In this document: positions 8,385 through 16,869 of the stretch, one piece after another
Layout: each line of letters starts with the position of its first letter
How positions within the stretch are numbered: position 1 is the first letter of the stretch
DNA from: UBA4479 sp963974935
GTDB lineage: Bacteria; Pseudomonadota; Alphaproteobacteria; Rhodospirillales; Casp-alpha2
Length of the DNA: 64,000 nt
Assembly (NCBI GenBank): GCA_963974935.1
Contig: CAXBEV010000003.1
Span: 62,001-126,000 of the forward strand
Direction: 5' to 3'
Translations under genes and position numbers: made by a program
The notes under the pieces: generated by a model
Database searches by the model: none
What the model was told of the DNA's origin: nothing
Seen by the model: the letters and a program-made list of their open reading frames with translations, nothing else

Positions 8385-8732
8385 CTAAACGGCGCGGCTT
8401 TCTTCGGGGACGACGTAAAGTGCGCGCACCGCATTGTCGGCGGCATTGGCGACCCGTTTGACTTCGAGGTTCAATTCACCCTGAGCCGTCGCTTGGCCGG
8501 CCATGGTCCAACCTTCGACGTCGGCAAGTTCGCGCCAATACGCGACGGTTAAGGCACGGCCATCGACACCGCGTGCGGTCTCAAGGCCTAAAAAGCCCGG
8601 ACGGCGCACGGCCAACGAGACCAACTGGTCGGCAGTGGTGATGGTTTCCGATGCGGTAAAATCTGCCTGCGGCGTGGATTCGATAATCGCGGCGTAGTAT
8701 GGGGTCTCTAGGGTATCTGCAAGCGAGCTCAT
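8385..8732 (-). CDS. ABM-like ferredoxin-fold protein, copy 1
   Basis: The 115-residue protein contains PYYAAIIESTPQAD, LAVRRPGFLGLETARGVDGR and ALTVAYWRELADVEGWTMAG. This is the ABM-like strand-helix-strand layout, with the conserved PGFLG and YW residues. Its start codon overlaps the ftsB stop (ATGA), so its translation is probably coupled to ftsB. No catalytic role can be assigned. Together with its paralog it separates ftsB from pdhA, genes usually adjacent in this bacterial class. Confidence 0.75.
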   Translation of the reverse strand: MSSLADTLETPYYAAIIESTPQADFTASETITTADQLVSLAVRRPGFLGLETARGVDGRALTVAYWRELADVEGWTMAGQATAQGELNLEVKRVANAADNAVRALYVVPEESRAV

Positions 8733-9079
8733 CGGGGTTCTCCTTCTATCTGCTCGGATGTGTGAATGGCGTCGACAATGATGACGATGTCATCGGCGCG
8801 GGCGTAACCCAGCATCAGGCGGACACGCTCATCTAGCATGTCGCGATCAATGCTGGCGGGATACAGCAGCTTGACACGGTGTTCCCAAAATTTCTGTTCG
8901 GCTTGAAGGCGATTCAGGTTGGCACGGGCATCGGTGACGTGTTCACGCATTTGTACATACGCAAGCACACCGCGCTCACCATGCACGGTGTGATATACAA
9001 AGTACGCAACGACCACGATCCCAAGAAAAGGACCCAACACGTGACGCGCACGCCGCTTTAATTCATCGAACAATCCCAT
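8729..9079 (-). CDS. ftsB: Cell division protein FtsB / septum formation initiator (DivIC family)
   Basis: The start MGLFDELKRRARHVLG follows AGAAGGA. The longer open frame reads through a family A repeat (the ILNQVQDDA peptide) and is rejected. The 116-residue protein has a short cytoplasmic start, one membrane segment (LGPFLGIVVVAYFVYHTV), and a coiled coil of about 35 residues (MREHVTDARANLNRLQAEQKF). A LYPASIDRDMLDERVRLMLGYA region, typical of FtsB/DivIC, follows. It should act in the FtsQ-FtsL-FtsB divisome subcomplex. Position near pdhA supports the call, as these genes are neighbours in many alphaproteobacteria. Confidence 0.88.
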   Translation of the reverse strand: MGLFDELKRRARHVLGPFLGIVVVAYFVYHTVHGERGVLAYVQMREHVTDARANLNRLQAEQKFWEHRVKLLYPASIDRDMLDERVRLMLGYARADDIVIIVDAIHTSEQIEGEPR

Positions 9080-9260
9080 GGACCGCGGGTATCCTTCTAC
9101 CACGTTCTGTGTGACCACAGTCCCAACCAAGAGTGCATCTTGGCAGTAATTTGTTAATAAGGCGTTATGGTTTGGGTAAAATTGCCTTGGAATTTTGCGC
9201 GAGGTGTTGCACGGCACCCCTTGTCCACACTCCCCACCCCGGCCCCTAACTCGCCCCCAC

Positions 9261-9298
9261 CCCGCGTCATCCTGAACTTGATTCAGGATGACGCGGAG
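9261..9298. repeat. Family A solo palindrome
   Basis: GCGTCATCCTGAACTTGATT followed directly by CAGGATGACGC is one arm of the family A element without core or second arm. The rest of the 9080-9358 gap holds the ftsB upstream region and no visible gene. Confidence 0.75.
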
Positions 9299-9358
9299 GG
9301 GCAAGATGACGTGAGGGAGACAGGACGTCGAAGCAATCCGGGATCTAGAAATAAAGTC

Positions 9359-10048
9359 CTACTTCACCAGCGTCATGGTGTCGCCGTCGACGCGGTAAGA
9401 CGACAGGCGGCTCAGAAAACTCATGCCGAGCAATGACGAACTGCCGTCCGACAGCACGGCGCCGCGCACATCCTCGGCGCGGATCGGGCCGACCTGCAGC
9501 CGTTCGAGGCGCACGAGGGCGCCGAACGTGGTGCCGTTCGCTGTTGAAAAGCGCTGCACGTAATCAAGTCCGTTCGGATCAAAGCCGACCCTGGCCGCAT
9601 CCTCTGGGCTGAGCGTGACGATACTGGCGCCGGTATCGATCAAGAACCGCACCGGTGTGCCGTTCACGTCGACTGAGATTTTGAAGTGCCCGTCCCGGCT
9701 TCGCTGCACTGTGATTGCGTTGTCGCCGATTTGTTGTCCGTCGGACGGCACGATCTCGCCGCCCATACGTGCCGCCAACTGTGCGAAATCGTCGCGGAGC
9801 GTATAGATCGCCAGCACGCCGGCGCCGAGTAAAATCCAGATCGCAATGTTTTTAGTCGCCCCTTTGAGGTTGCTGCGCGGCACAAACAAAATACCGGAGC
9901 CGATGAGAGTCAGAATTAAGAGCGCGCGGACCAGGTGCGCCTGTTCAACGTCACTATCGAGCGCGCCCGGGAATTGGGCGCTTAAAAACCACAGCAGAGC
10001 CGCAAGGCCGAGTGCGACGGCAAAAAATATCAACGTACGAAATGACAT
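9359..10048 (-). CDS. Retropepsin-like clan AA aspartic protease, membrane-anchored (TIGR02281 type)
   Basis: The 229-residue protein has three hydrophobic segments (about residues 5-24, 41-56, 69-82). A retropepsin-like domain follows, with VRFLIDTGASIVTLSPEDAARVG; the catalytic Asp is in DTG at 138-140. Further on it has STANGTTFGALVRLERLQVG and LLGMSFLSRLSSYRV, matching the TIGR02281 family. Single-DTG proteases of this type act as dimers; Caulobacter PerP, which cleaves the Sel1-repeat polarity protein PodJ, belongs to this group. Here the gene begins 6 bp after the stop of a Sel1-repeat gene, which suggests joint expression. The substrate is unknown. Confidence 0.85.
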   Translation of the reverse strand: MSFRTLIFFAVALGLAALLWFLSAQFPGALDSDVEQAHLVRALLILTLIGSGILFVPRSNLKGATKNIAIWILLGAGVLAIYTLRDDFAQLAARMGGEIVPSDGQQIGDNAITVQRSRDGHFKISVDVNGTPVRFLIDTGASIVTLSPEDAARVGFDPNGLDYVQRFSTANGTTFGALVRLERLQVGPIRAEDVRGAVLSDGSSSLLGMSFLSRLSSYRVDGDTMTLVK

Positions 10049-10054
10049 GATCGA

Positions 10055-11242
10055 TCAGTTTACCTTGAGTTTTTTCAGTGCCGCCGTTGCCGGCGCAAAA
10101 TCTTTGTCGGCAGCCTTTTTGATCCATGTGATCCCGGCGTCGCGATCTTTGGCGACGCCGTCACCGTTGACCAACATGGCCCCATAGGTATAGGCCGCCG
10201 GTATAATCCCGGCTTCAGCCGCTTTGCGGGTCCAGGCGACGGCGGTCGGCTTGTCGAGCGTGGCGCCCTGCCCCCGCCAATACATTATACCCAATTCAAA
10301 CTGCGCTTTCGCGTGGCCGGCGTCGGCGGCTTTCGTCATCCATGCAAGGGATGCCTTCGGATCGACGTTGATGCCGATGCCGGCCCGGTAGATCAGCGCA
10401 AGCTGAAAGTGTTTTTCAGGGTCATCGCTGGCAGCGAGTTTCGCCAGTCGTTGGCGGCTGTTGCGATCTTTCTCGGCGGACGCGCGATCAATGGCGCGAC
10501 CGGCGACAACGCTTTTGCCGAGTGCATCAATGTAGCTCAAATAGTCGTTGAGGATTTTCGGGACATCCGGATTGAGTCGGTCCCAACGCGCCAGCGCGGG
10601 CGCTTGGCTGTCCCGTTGCCAGCGCCGAAAGTCTGCGCACCAATGCCGTTCCAGCACTTGGCGAAAGTTGATCATGTCGCGGCTTTGTTTATTGAAGCCT
10701 AAATCCTGGTAGGCGTTTTCCTGGTACAGATAAGCCTCGCATTCCAAATCGACTTCGCGCACATGCTCAAGTCGGCCACGCAGATGCTGAATGCCGTGCC
10801 CGGTCAACTCGTGCGCCAATACGGCGGCGAGATCGCGCGCCGACCATTTGGCGCCGAAGCGCCCGACGACGGAGACGAAATCCTTGATCTTGCCATCGGC
10901 CTGATAAAAATCCGGCAAGAATGCGGCAATCGTGACCTGTGTCAGCTCGTGCTTTGGAAACGTCGGATCGTAAATGATGATGACGTTGCCGTTGGCCTTC
11001 AGGCGATCAATCGCAGCGGCATTAAACGCTGAACGGTCATAGAGAATATCGAGCGCCTCTTTGACCCGGGCCGCCCCCGCCGCCGCCGGGGTAATCGCGA
11101 TGTCATAGCGCGCATCCGTCGGCAGGTCTTTACCGATAATCTTGACGCCCCGATGCGTGAATTCGACCGGCGCCGCCTGCGCCGACGCGATGGCGACGGT
11201 GGCCGCGATCAACAGGCCCAGCGTGAGGTTCAAAAGATGCAT
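10055..11242 (-). CDS. Secreted protein with HExxH-like motif and Sel1 repeats
   Basis: The 395-residue protein has a clear signal peptide (MHLLNLTLGLLIAATVAIAS, cut after AQA). Residues about 30-270 form a domain I do not recognise. It holds VLAHELTGHG (HELTGH at 144-148), with EVDLECEA about 20 residues later, the spacing of a zincin third ligand. The last 120 residues hold Sel1 repeats (ALIYRAGIGINVDPKASLAW, LGIMYWRGQGATLDKPTA, YGAMLVNGDGVAKDRDAG). A periplasmic metallopeptidase or peptidase-like scaffold is the likely role. It is encoded directly before the retropepsin-like protease. Peptidase activity is inferred from the motif only. Confidence 0.75.
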   Translation of the reverse strand: MHLLNLTLGLLIAATVAIASAQAAPVEFTHRGVKIIGKDLPTDARYDIAITPAAAGAARVKEALDILYDRSAFNAAAIDRLKANGNVIIIYDPTFPKHELTQVTIAAFLPDFYQADGKIKDFVSVVGRFGAKWSARDLAAVLAHELTGHGIQHLRGRLEHVREVDLECEAYLYQENAYQDLGFNKQSRDMINFRQVLERHWCADFRRWQRDSQAPALARWDRLNPDVPKILNDYLSYIDALGKSVVAGRAIDRASAEKDRNSRQRLAKLAASDDPEKHFQLALIYRAGIGINVDPKASLAWMTKAADAGHAKAQFELGIMYWRGQGATLDKPTAVAWTRKAAEAGIIPAAYTYGAMLVNGDGVAKDRDAGITWIKKAADKDFAPATAALKKLKVN

Positions 11243-11305
11243 ACGCTAATGTAAGTGTTTTCAGGGCAATATTCATCCCCGCATGCGCGCACCTACCACT
11301 CCATG

Positions 11306-11370
11306 CCGTCATTCCCGCGCAGGCGGGAATCCATGGTGAGTATGGACCCCCGCCTGCGCGGGGGTGACGC
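11306..11370. repeat. Family B two-hairpin element
   Basis: CGTCATTCCCGCGCAGGCGG, then GAATCCATGGTGAG, then CCCCCGCCTGCGCGGGGGTG with ACG. It is a full two-palindrome copy in the gap between two minus-strand genes. Confidence 0.8.
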
Positions 11371-11409
11371 TGTTTGTTGTATTGCGACGCCGATGTTGCG
11401 GACGCGCAG

Positions 11410-11460
11410 AGATCCTTCGAGACGCCGCTTTGCGGCTTCTCAGGATGACGGGATGACGCG
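11410..11460. repeat. Family C palindromic repeat
   Basis: CCTTCGAGACGCCGCTTTGC followed by GGCTTCTCAGGATGACGGGA. It is a single arm of the CCTTCGAGACG...CTCAGGATGA family seen in full at 25754 and 56997. Confidence 0.7.
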
Positions 11461-11481
11461 GTGTTTAAAAAAATCCAGCCT

Positions 11482-12435
11482 CTACCCGCCCAGCGAAAAC
11501 ATCAGTAGCAATGTGCGTTGATCATCGTTGAAATTGTCGTCTGAGATCAGATAGACCAGTGTTTCACCATCGGATCCTTGGCGGACATCAATGCCTTCGA
11601 AGTTGTCGATGCTCATCGGTGGGCGTAAGTCGGCTATGATCTCGCCTGTGACTTCGGCGCCGGCAAAGATCGCGCGCGCAGTGACCCGTTTGATGCGGAT
11701 ACGCACGCCGGCGCGTGGTGTGTAAAAACGTTCCAACACCAGCACGTCGCCATTGGGCAAGGTCGCTGCGCCGGTTGGGCGGAAGCCGTTGTCGGCGAGG
11801 TAAATCAATACCTCCCAGCCATCGGGCTTGCTGACCCAGGCGACGCTGCCGTCTTCGTCGGTTGAGCCTTCAGCGATGGCGAACAGGCGGCCATCGTTCA
11901 ACAGCGTCAACGCTTCAATGCCGCCGTTGCCCGGCAGCCCTGATAGCTCGTCAGGTGGGCGAAGCGCGCGGGCGTTGATGGCGCCTGGATCGTAACGCCA
12001 AAGACGGTGATCGCGTTCAAAGGCGACGATGATTTCACCTTCGACGCCGGGGCTCATGGCCTCCGCATCGGACCACCGCTTACCGACCAAGCCTTCACCG
12101 TCTAGGTCCGCCAGCGCGCCGATGTCCGTATCCGTGATCCCGTTTAAATTGCCGCGGTCGTCGTAGCTAAGGTTTGCTGAAAGCGACATGCCACGATCAG
12201 AAATGCTGACCATGCGCGCGCCATCGGCACTGACGCCTAACCCGGAGAACCCACCGAAGCGCGGATTACCTGCACGCAACTGCAGCCCACCTTTGTAGGT
12301 CAGCGCCCCGACGGTGATCCGGTCTGGGCTGTCGGCATACAAAGGCACGGGTGTTGCTGTGACTTCCACCGGCTCGGCCATTGCCGAGATCGGTAAAAGA
12401 ACCGCAGCGATCAGTAATTTTCTGAAAATGTCCAT
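11482..12435 (-). CDS. Esterase-like-activity-of-phytase family protein, exported
   Basis: The 317-residue protein begins MDIFRKLLIAAVLLPISAMA, a good signal peptide with cleavage before EPVEV. The mature part is a beta-propeller-like domain of the esterase-like phytase family (PF13449 type). It shows GGFSGLGVSADGARMVSISDRG, WSDAEAMSPGVEGEIIVAFE, GNGGIEALTLLNDGRLFAIAE and DNFEGIDVRQG. Family members sit in the periplasm; phosphatase or esterase activity is suggested but weakly established. The gene is found near cobT and rpmB in several alphaproteobacteria, and here cobT, two genes away, is also on the minus strand. Confidence 0.85.
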   Translation of the reverse strand: MDIFRKLLIAAVLLPISAMAEPVEVTATPVPLYADSPDRITVGALTYKGGLQLRAGNPRFGGFSGLGVSADGARMVSISDRGMSLSANLSYDDRGNLNGITDTDIGALADLDGEGLVGKRWSDAEAMSPGVEGEIIVAFERDHRLWRYDPGAINARALRPPDELSGLPGNGGIEALTLLNDGRLFAIAEGSTDEDGSVAWVSKPDGWEVLIYLADNGFRPTGAATLPNGDVLVLERFYTPRAGVRIRIKRVTARAIFAGAEVTGEIIADLRPPMSIDNFEGIDVRQGSDGETLVYLISDDNFNDDQRTLLLMFSLGG

Positions 12436-12526
12436 ACGTCAATGTAAGCACAATTTTCGAAACATTCATCCTCTCTGTCATAGGAATTTATTATTCGCGC
12501 GGCCTCAGTTGCGCTAGGATTACCGT

Positions 12527-13342
12527 ATGAAATTTATTCATCTTACCGATCCGCATTTGACGGCATCCGGCAGTTTATTCGAGATCGATATCGATGCCCG
12601 GCTGCAGGCTGCGGTGGCGTCGATCAACGCACACCATGGCGATGCCGAGCTTGCGGTGATCACCGGCGACATCGCTCATTGGGGAGAGCCCGGCGCGTAT
12701 CAGCGCGTAGCGACGGCGTTAACCGATCTCGCAATGCCTTGGTATCCGCTGATGGGTAATCACGATGTTTTAGGCGCGTTTTATGACGGCTTGCCGGCGA
12801 CGCCGCGGGCACCGGATGGACGGGCATATTATAAAGTGGATACGTCCGCAGGCACGTTCTTGATGCTCGACACCACGTGTGAAGGCTCCCACGGCGGCCT
12901 GCTTGATGCGGCGCAGCAGGGATGGCTCGAAGATGCATTAGCGGCTGTCCAAGGAAATGCCTTTGTGTTCATGCACCACCCGCCGCTGGATTGTGGACTC
13001 GAAGGGTTGGATACCATTCGGTTAATGAACGCAGACGCGCTCGCCGGCGTTTTCGCGCGCAATCCAGGCAAGGTCCGGCACATGTTTTTCGGTCACATGC
13101 ATCGTCCGTTCCATGGGGCGTGGCGGGGCGTACCGTTTTCCAGTGCCAAATCGACCGCGCATCAAACCGCCCCTATTTTCGGGACCGGCGTGAAACTAAG
13201 GTCGTCTAGTGAGATGCCGGGCTATGCGGTGGCGATGATCACGGCAGACTCGGTGGCTATTCACGACATCAGTTTTCTCGAAGAAGACACCACCTTTGAT
13301 GATGCCCGCGAATTCGGTGGGCGGGGTAAACCAAGCGCATGA
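12527..13342 (+). CDS. Metallophosphoesterase (class III cyclic-nucleotide/glycerophospho-diesterase type)
   Basis: The 271-residue protein has all five calcineurin-type motifs: FIHLTDPHL (D8, H10), VITGDIAHWG (D48), PLMGNHD (N78, H79), FMHHPP and FFGHMHRPF. This matches the CpdA/GpdQ group of phosphodiesterases, which use two metal ions. No signal peptide is seen, so it is probably cytoplasmic. The natural substrate (cAMP, glycerophosphodiester or other) cannot be decided from sequence. It is transcribed divergently from the phytase-like gene, with about 90 bp between the starts. Confidence 0.9.
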   Translation: MKFIHLTDPHLTASGSLFEIDIDARLQAAVASINAHHGDAELAVITGDIAHWGEPGAYQRVATALTDLAMPWYPLMGNHDVLGAFYDGLPATPRAPDGRAYYKVDTSAGTFLMLDTTCEGSHGGLLDAAQQGWLEDALAAVQGNAFVFMHHPPLDCGLEGLDTIRLMNADALAGVFARNPGKVRHMFFGHMHRPFHGAWRGVPFSSAKSTAHQTAPIFGTGVKLRSSSEMPGYAVAMITADSVAIHDISFLEEDTTFDDAREFGGRGKPSA

Positions 13343-13406
13343 GGCGCCCATGGGCTGGCTGTTGACCGCCGTTTTATCCTTGCCGTAGATCGGCAGCGAT
13401 ATCGAG

Positions 13407-13610
13407 GTGCGGATGTGGTTCTCGAAAGAATCCTATTGTACGTTCGCGATTGAGAAATTCACCGAAAAACCGTTTTGTGAACGATTCGCCGACGGATCTG
13501 TGCGTGAAGGCGAGATCACCAGCGCGACCTGCCGCGAACTCGGCCCCGACGAACATGCTCTGGTGCCCGAGCACCTGCGCTGGAAAACCAAGTCGCTGTT
13601 TGGGCGCTAA
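13407..13610 (+). CDS. Small hypothetical protein, possibly a nonsense-truncated gene
   Basis: A GTG-started frame encodes 67 residues with six acidic/basic patches and three cysteines (YCTFAIEKFTEKPFCERF, SATCRELGPDEH). I do not recognise it. Upstream in the same frame an ATG at 13350, 7 bp after the phosphoesterase stop, encodes MGWLLTAVLSLP and then a TAG at 13386. A single TAG-to-TGG change would join the two into an 86-residue protein with a signal-like start. Either this is a real small gene from the GTG, or a broken one. Opposite-strand frames here look like shadows. Confidence 0.4.
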   Translation: MRMWFSKESYCTFAIEKFTEKPFCERFADGSVREGEITSATCRELGPDEHALVPEHLRWKTKSLFGR

Positions 13611-13637
13611 AGCATCCTTTAAGGTGGCCCACCAACC

Positions 13638-13738
13638 GCGTCATTCTGAACTCGATTCAGGATCCACGTCGGCGCGACCAATGGACCGTTTGGCGTTTGC
13701 ACGGCGATAGATCCTGAATCAAGGTCAGGATGACGCAG
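13638..13738. repeat. Family A element, full length, reverse core orientation
   Basis: Two inverted arms (GCGTCATTCTGAACTCGATT and AATCAAGGTCAGGATGACGC) flank a core. Read on the minus strand the core matches those at 29447, 35907 and 42179 (CCGTGCAAACGCC ... GGTCGCGCCGACGT). It lies between convergent genes. Confidence 0.85.
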
Positions 13739-13853
13739 GGGGGATGACGTAGGGGGGAGGATGGCGCACGGGAAGAGAATGACGCAGGGAGTCGTTGACG
13801 CAGTGTCTTCCTGTGACTTCCCGCATGCGCCGTAGCGCGGTGTTGGTGCTATT

Positions 13854-15713
13854 TTAGCGCATCATCCGTTTGCCGGCGGTGCGGAGTTGGCGGCCGGTTT
13901 GTTCGTCGAAAAGCTCGGCCAAGCGGGTCATCATGGTGCCGCCCAATTCTTCGGCGTCGACGATGGTCACCGCTTTGCGGTAGTAGCGGGTCACGTCGTG
14001 GCCGATGCCGATCGCCGTCAGCTCTACACTGGATTTATTTTCGATAAAGTGGATGACGTCGCGTAAATGACGTTCCAAATAGTTGCCGGGGTTGGCCGAT
14101 AGAGTCGCGTCGTCGACCGGTGCACCGTCGGAGATCACCATCATGATGCGGCGTTGTTCGGGCCGGCCCAGCAAGCGATTGTGCGCCCACATCAAGGCCT
14201 CGCCATCGATGTTTTCTTTGAGCAAACCCTCGCGCAGCATCAGGCCTAGGTTTTTGCGCGCCCGGCGCCACGGCATGTCGGCGTCTTTGTAGACGATGTG
14301 GCGGAGATCGTTGAGGCGACCCGGTGACTTCGGCTTGCCGGCACCGACCCATTGTTCGCGCGCAGACCCGCCCTTCCACGACCGTGTAGTGAAGCCAAGG
14401 ATTTCCACCTTCACACCACAGCGCTCAAGGGTGCGGGCCAAGATGTCGGCGCTCATAGCTGCAACCGTGATCGGACGGCCCCGCATCGAGCCCGAATTGT
14501 CGATCAGCAGGCTGACCACGGTATCGCGGAAATCGGTATCGGTTTCATACTTGAACGACAGCGGTGCGACCGGATCGATGACGACGCGGGAAAGTCGGCC
14601 TGCGTCCAACATCCCTTCTTCGAGGTCGAACTCCCAAGATCGGGTTTGCTGCGCCATCAAGCGGCGTTGCAGGCGGTTGGCGAGTTTTGCGACGACGCCT
14701 TGCAGGTGCGACAACTGCTGGTCCAATTGGTGGCGCAAGCGGTTCAGCTCTTCGGCATCGCACAGGTCGTTGGCGTTGATCACTTCGTCGAATTCGGTGG
14801 TGTAGGCGCGATACGGACGGTTTTCACCGGAGTCGTTGCGGCGCCAATCGGGATCGTAATCACTCGGGCCGGCGGGGTCTTCTTCGCCCTCGCCCGGGTT
14901 CATGTCTTCGTCCGAGAATTCCTGATCGAAGTCCATGCCCTCGGTGCTGTCGGCATCTTCGCTTTCGCCGGCCATGGAGCCGTCTTGCTCCAATTCAGAC
15001 TCAGACGAGTCCGCGTCCTGGCTGCCGTCTTCACCGTCTTCGCTTTCGCTTTCGTCGTCGTCCTCGTTGGTCTCGTCAGCAGGATCGTCTTGCAGCAGAT
15101 CGAGCGTGCGCAGCATCTCGTTGATGGCTTGGCAGAACGCCTGTTGATCGGGGGCGCTGTCCATCAAGCTGTCGAGTTCGGTGCCGATTTTGGCTTCGAC
15201 GTCTTTGCGATACAGGTCGACGAACGCACGCGCCGACGACGGCACCGGCTCACCGGTCATGTGTTCGCGCACCAAAAGCCCAAGGGCTTCGGGCAGCATC
15301 CCGTCTTCGGCTTCTTTGACGGCATTCAGGCCTTTGGCCCGGCAGCGTTCTTCGAGCAGCGCGTTGAGGTTTTGCGAGGCCCCAGAAAGTCGCCGTGCGC
15401 CCAGCACCTCGCAGCGCACCTGTTCGACCGCGTCATAGATACGCCGGGCATCGCCGCCGACGGGCATATTGGCGCGGTGGGTGTCGGCGTCGTGGTGGCG
15501 GAGCCTTAGTGCGAGCGCATCGCTCATGCCGCGATACTGCGCCATGGCGTCTCCGCTCATATTCGCCTGTGGGGCCGGCATGTGCGCGGCTTCGGCGGTC
15601 AGGCCAGGCGCATTTTGTCCAAAGTTGACCTCAAGCTCACGGGCATGGCCCATGGCGCGGAGCGTCGACGACGTTACGCGCTTCCAAATTTCGGTTGGAT
15701 GCTCTTTGGACAA
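13854..15713 (-). CDS. cobT: Cobaltochelatase subunit CobT
   Basis: CobT works with the AAA+ protein CobS and the large subunit CobN to insert cobalt into hydrogenobyrinate diamide in aerobic cobalamin synthesis. The open frame begins inside cobS, so I chose a TTG start (LSKEHPTEIWKRV), giving 619 residues; it is 10 bp after the cobS stop and its ribosome site is weak. The protein has an N-terminal helical part, an acidic linker of about 90 residues (EDDDESESEDGEDGSQ), and a C-terminal VWA domain. The VWA metal site is LLIDNSGSMRG (DxSxS). CobN is not in the window. Confidence 0.93.
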   Translation of the reverse strand: MSKEHPTEIWKRVTSSTLRAMGHARELEVNFGQNAPGLTAEAAHMPAPQANMSGDAMAQYRGMSDALALRLRHHDADTHRANMPVGGDARRIYDAVEQVRCEVLGARRLSGASQNLNALLEERCRAKGLNAVKEAEDGMLPEALGLLVREHMTGEPVPSSARAFVDLYRKDVEAKIGTELDSLMDSAPDQQAFCQAINEMLRTLDLLQDDPADETNEDDDESESEDGEDGSQDADSSESELEQDGSMAGESEDADSTEGMDFDQEFSDEDMNPGEGEEDPAGPSDYDPDWRRNDSGENRPYRAYTTEFDEVINANDLCDAEELNRLRHQLDQQLSHLQGVVAKLANRLQRRLMAQQTRSWEFDLEEGMLDAGRLSRVVIDPVAPLSFKYETDTDFRDTVVSLLIDNSGSMRGRPITVAAMSADILARTLERCGVKVEILGFTTRSWKGGSAREQWVGAGKPKSPGRLNDLRHIVYKDADMPWRRARKNLGLMLREGLLKENIDGEALMWAHNRLLGRPEQRRIMMVISDGAPVDDATLSANPGNYLERHLRDVIHFIENKSSVELTAIGIGHDVTRYYRKAVTIVDAEELGGTMMTRLAELFDEQTGRQLRTAGKRMMR

Positions 15714-15723
15714 GCGCCCAGGC

Positions 15724-16719
15724 CTATTGCAGGACGGCGTTGGCCGCCGAGTCCGGCAGTTCTTCGCCCATTGCGCGTTGATAGTATTCGGCGACCACCG
15801 GACGTTCCAGCTCGTCACACTTATTGAGGAATGTGACGCGGAACGCGTAGCCGAAATCTTTGAAGATTTCCGCGTTCTGTGCCCAGGTGATCACGGTCCT
15901 AGGTGACATCACGGTCGAGATATCGCCGTTCATAAATCCGGCGCGCGTCATGTCGGCCAATTCGACCATGGCGTTCAGACGCGAGGTTCCTTCGGCATCG
16001 CCATAGTCTGGACACTTGGCGAGGGCGATTTCGACTTCGGCGTCGTGCGGCAGATAGTTCAACGTGGCAACGATGTTCCAACGGTCCATTTGACCTTGGT
16101 TGATCTGCTGCGTGCCGTGATACAGGCCCGTGGTGTCGCCCAAGCCGATGGTGTTGGTGGTCGCGAACAGGCGGAAATATTTGTGCGGGCGTATAACGCG
16201 ATTCTGGTCGAGCAACGTCAGCTTACCTTCAAGCTCGAGCACACGCTGGATCACGAACATTACGTCCGGACGACCTGCATCATATTCGTCAAACACCATC
16301 GCCGTCGGGTTTTGCAACGCCCACGGCAAAATACCCTCGCGGAATTCGGTGACCTGCTTGCCGTCTTTCAAGACGATGGCGTCTTTGCCGACAAGGTCGA
16401 TCCGGGAAATGTGGCTGTCCAGGTTGATCCGGATACAGGGCCAATTCAGGCGTGCCGCAACCTGTTCGATATGCGTCGACTTGCCGGTGCCGTGATAGCC
16501 CTGGATCATCACGCGGCGGTTGTAGGCAAAGCCCGCCAAGATGGCCATCGTGGTTTCGCGGTCAAAGCGGTACGTCTCATCGATGTCCGGGACGTGGCTG
16601 TCTGCTTCAGAGAACGCAGGGACTTCCATGTCGCTGTCGATGCCGAACGCTTGGCGGACCGAAATCTTGATATCGGGTTCTTGCATCAAAAGCGGCTGAG
16701 ATTGGTGGCTTGAGGTCAT
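15724..16719 (-). CDS. cobS: Cobaltochelatase subunit CobS (AAA+ ATPase)
   Basis: The start MTSSHQSQPLLMQEPDIK gives 331 residues, the family length; the frame is open further upstream without support. The Walker A is GYHGTGKSTHIEQVAARL, the Walker B is TAMVFDEYDAG, and sensor and arginine-finger regions follow (FRLFATTNTIGLGD, GQMDRWNIVATLNYLP). CobS is the motor subunit paired with CobT. It precedes cobT on the same strand, in the usual order. A histidine kinase gene lies 150 bp upstream, where a J-domain or BolA gene is more common. Confidence 0.96.
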   Translation of the reverse strand: MTSSHQSQPLLMQEPDIKISVRQAFGIDSDMEVPAFSEADSHVPDIDETYRFDRETTMAILAGFAYNRRVMIQGYHGTGKSTHIEQVAARLNWPCIRINLDSHISRIDLVGKDAIVLKDGKQVTEFREGILPWALQNPTAMVFDEYDAGRPDVMFVIQRVLELEGKLTLLDQNRVIRPHKYFRLFATTNTIGLGDTTGLYHGTQQINQGQMDRWNIVATLNYLPHDAEVEIALAKCPDYGDAEGTSRLNAMVELADMTRAGFMNGDISTVMSPRTVITWAQNAEIFKDFGYAFRVTFLNKCDELERPVVAEYYQRAMGEELPDSAANAVLQ

Positions 16720-16869
16720 ACACACAGTTCCGTTTTTATCGCCACCGGAGACCGGCAGCCGGGTCATAGGCCGGTTAATTCTTACGTGCCTAACGATATA
16801 GGGATTAGTGAGCTTCGGTGTTAGGGGCAATCTGGCGATGCGTCAAGAGTTGGCTCTTAACAATGCGCT

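Noticed and set aside
9080..9304. N-terminal extension of ftsB (RVILNQVQDD peptide)
   Set aside because: It translates a family A repeat; the same peptide appears wherever the repeat is read, and the real start has a ribosome site.
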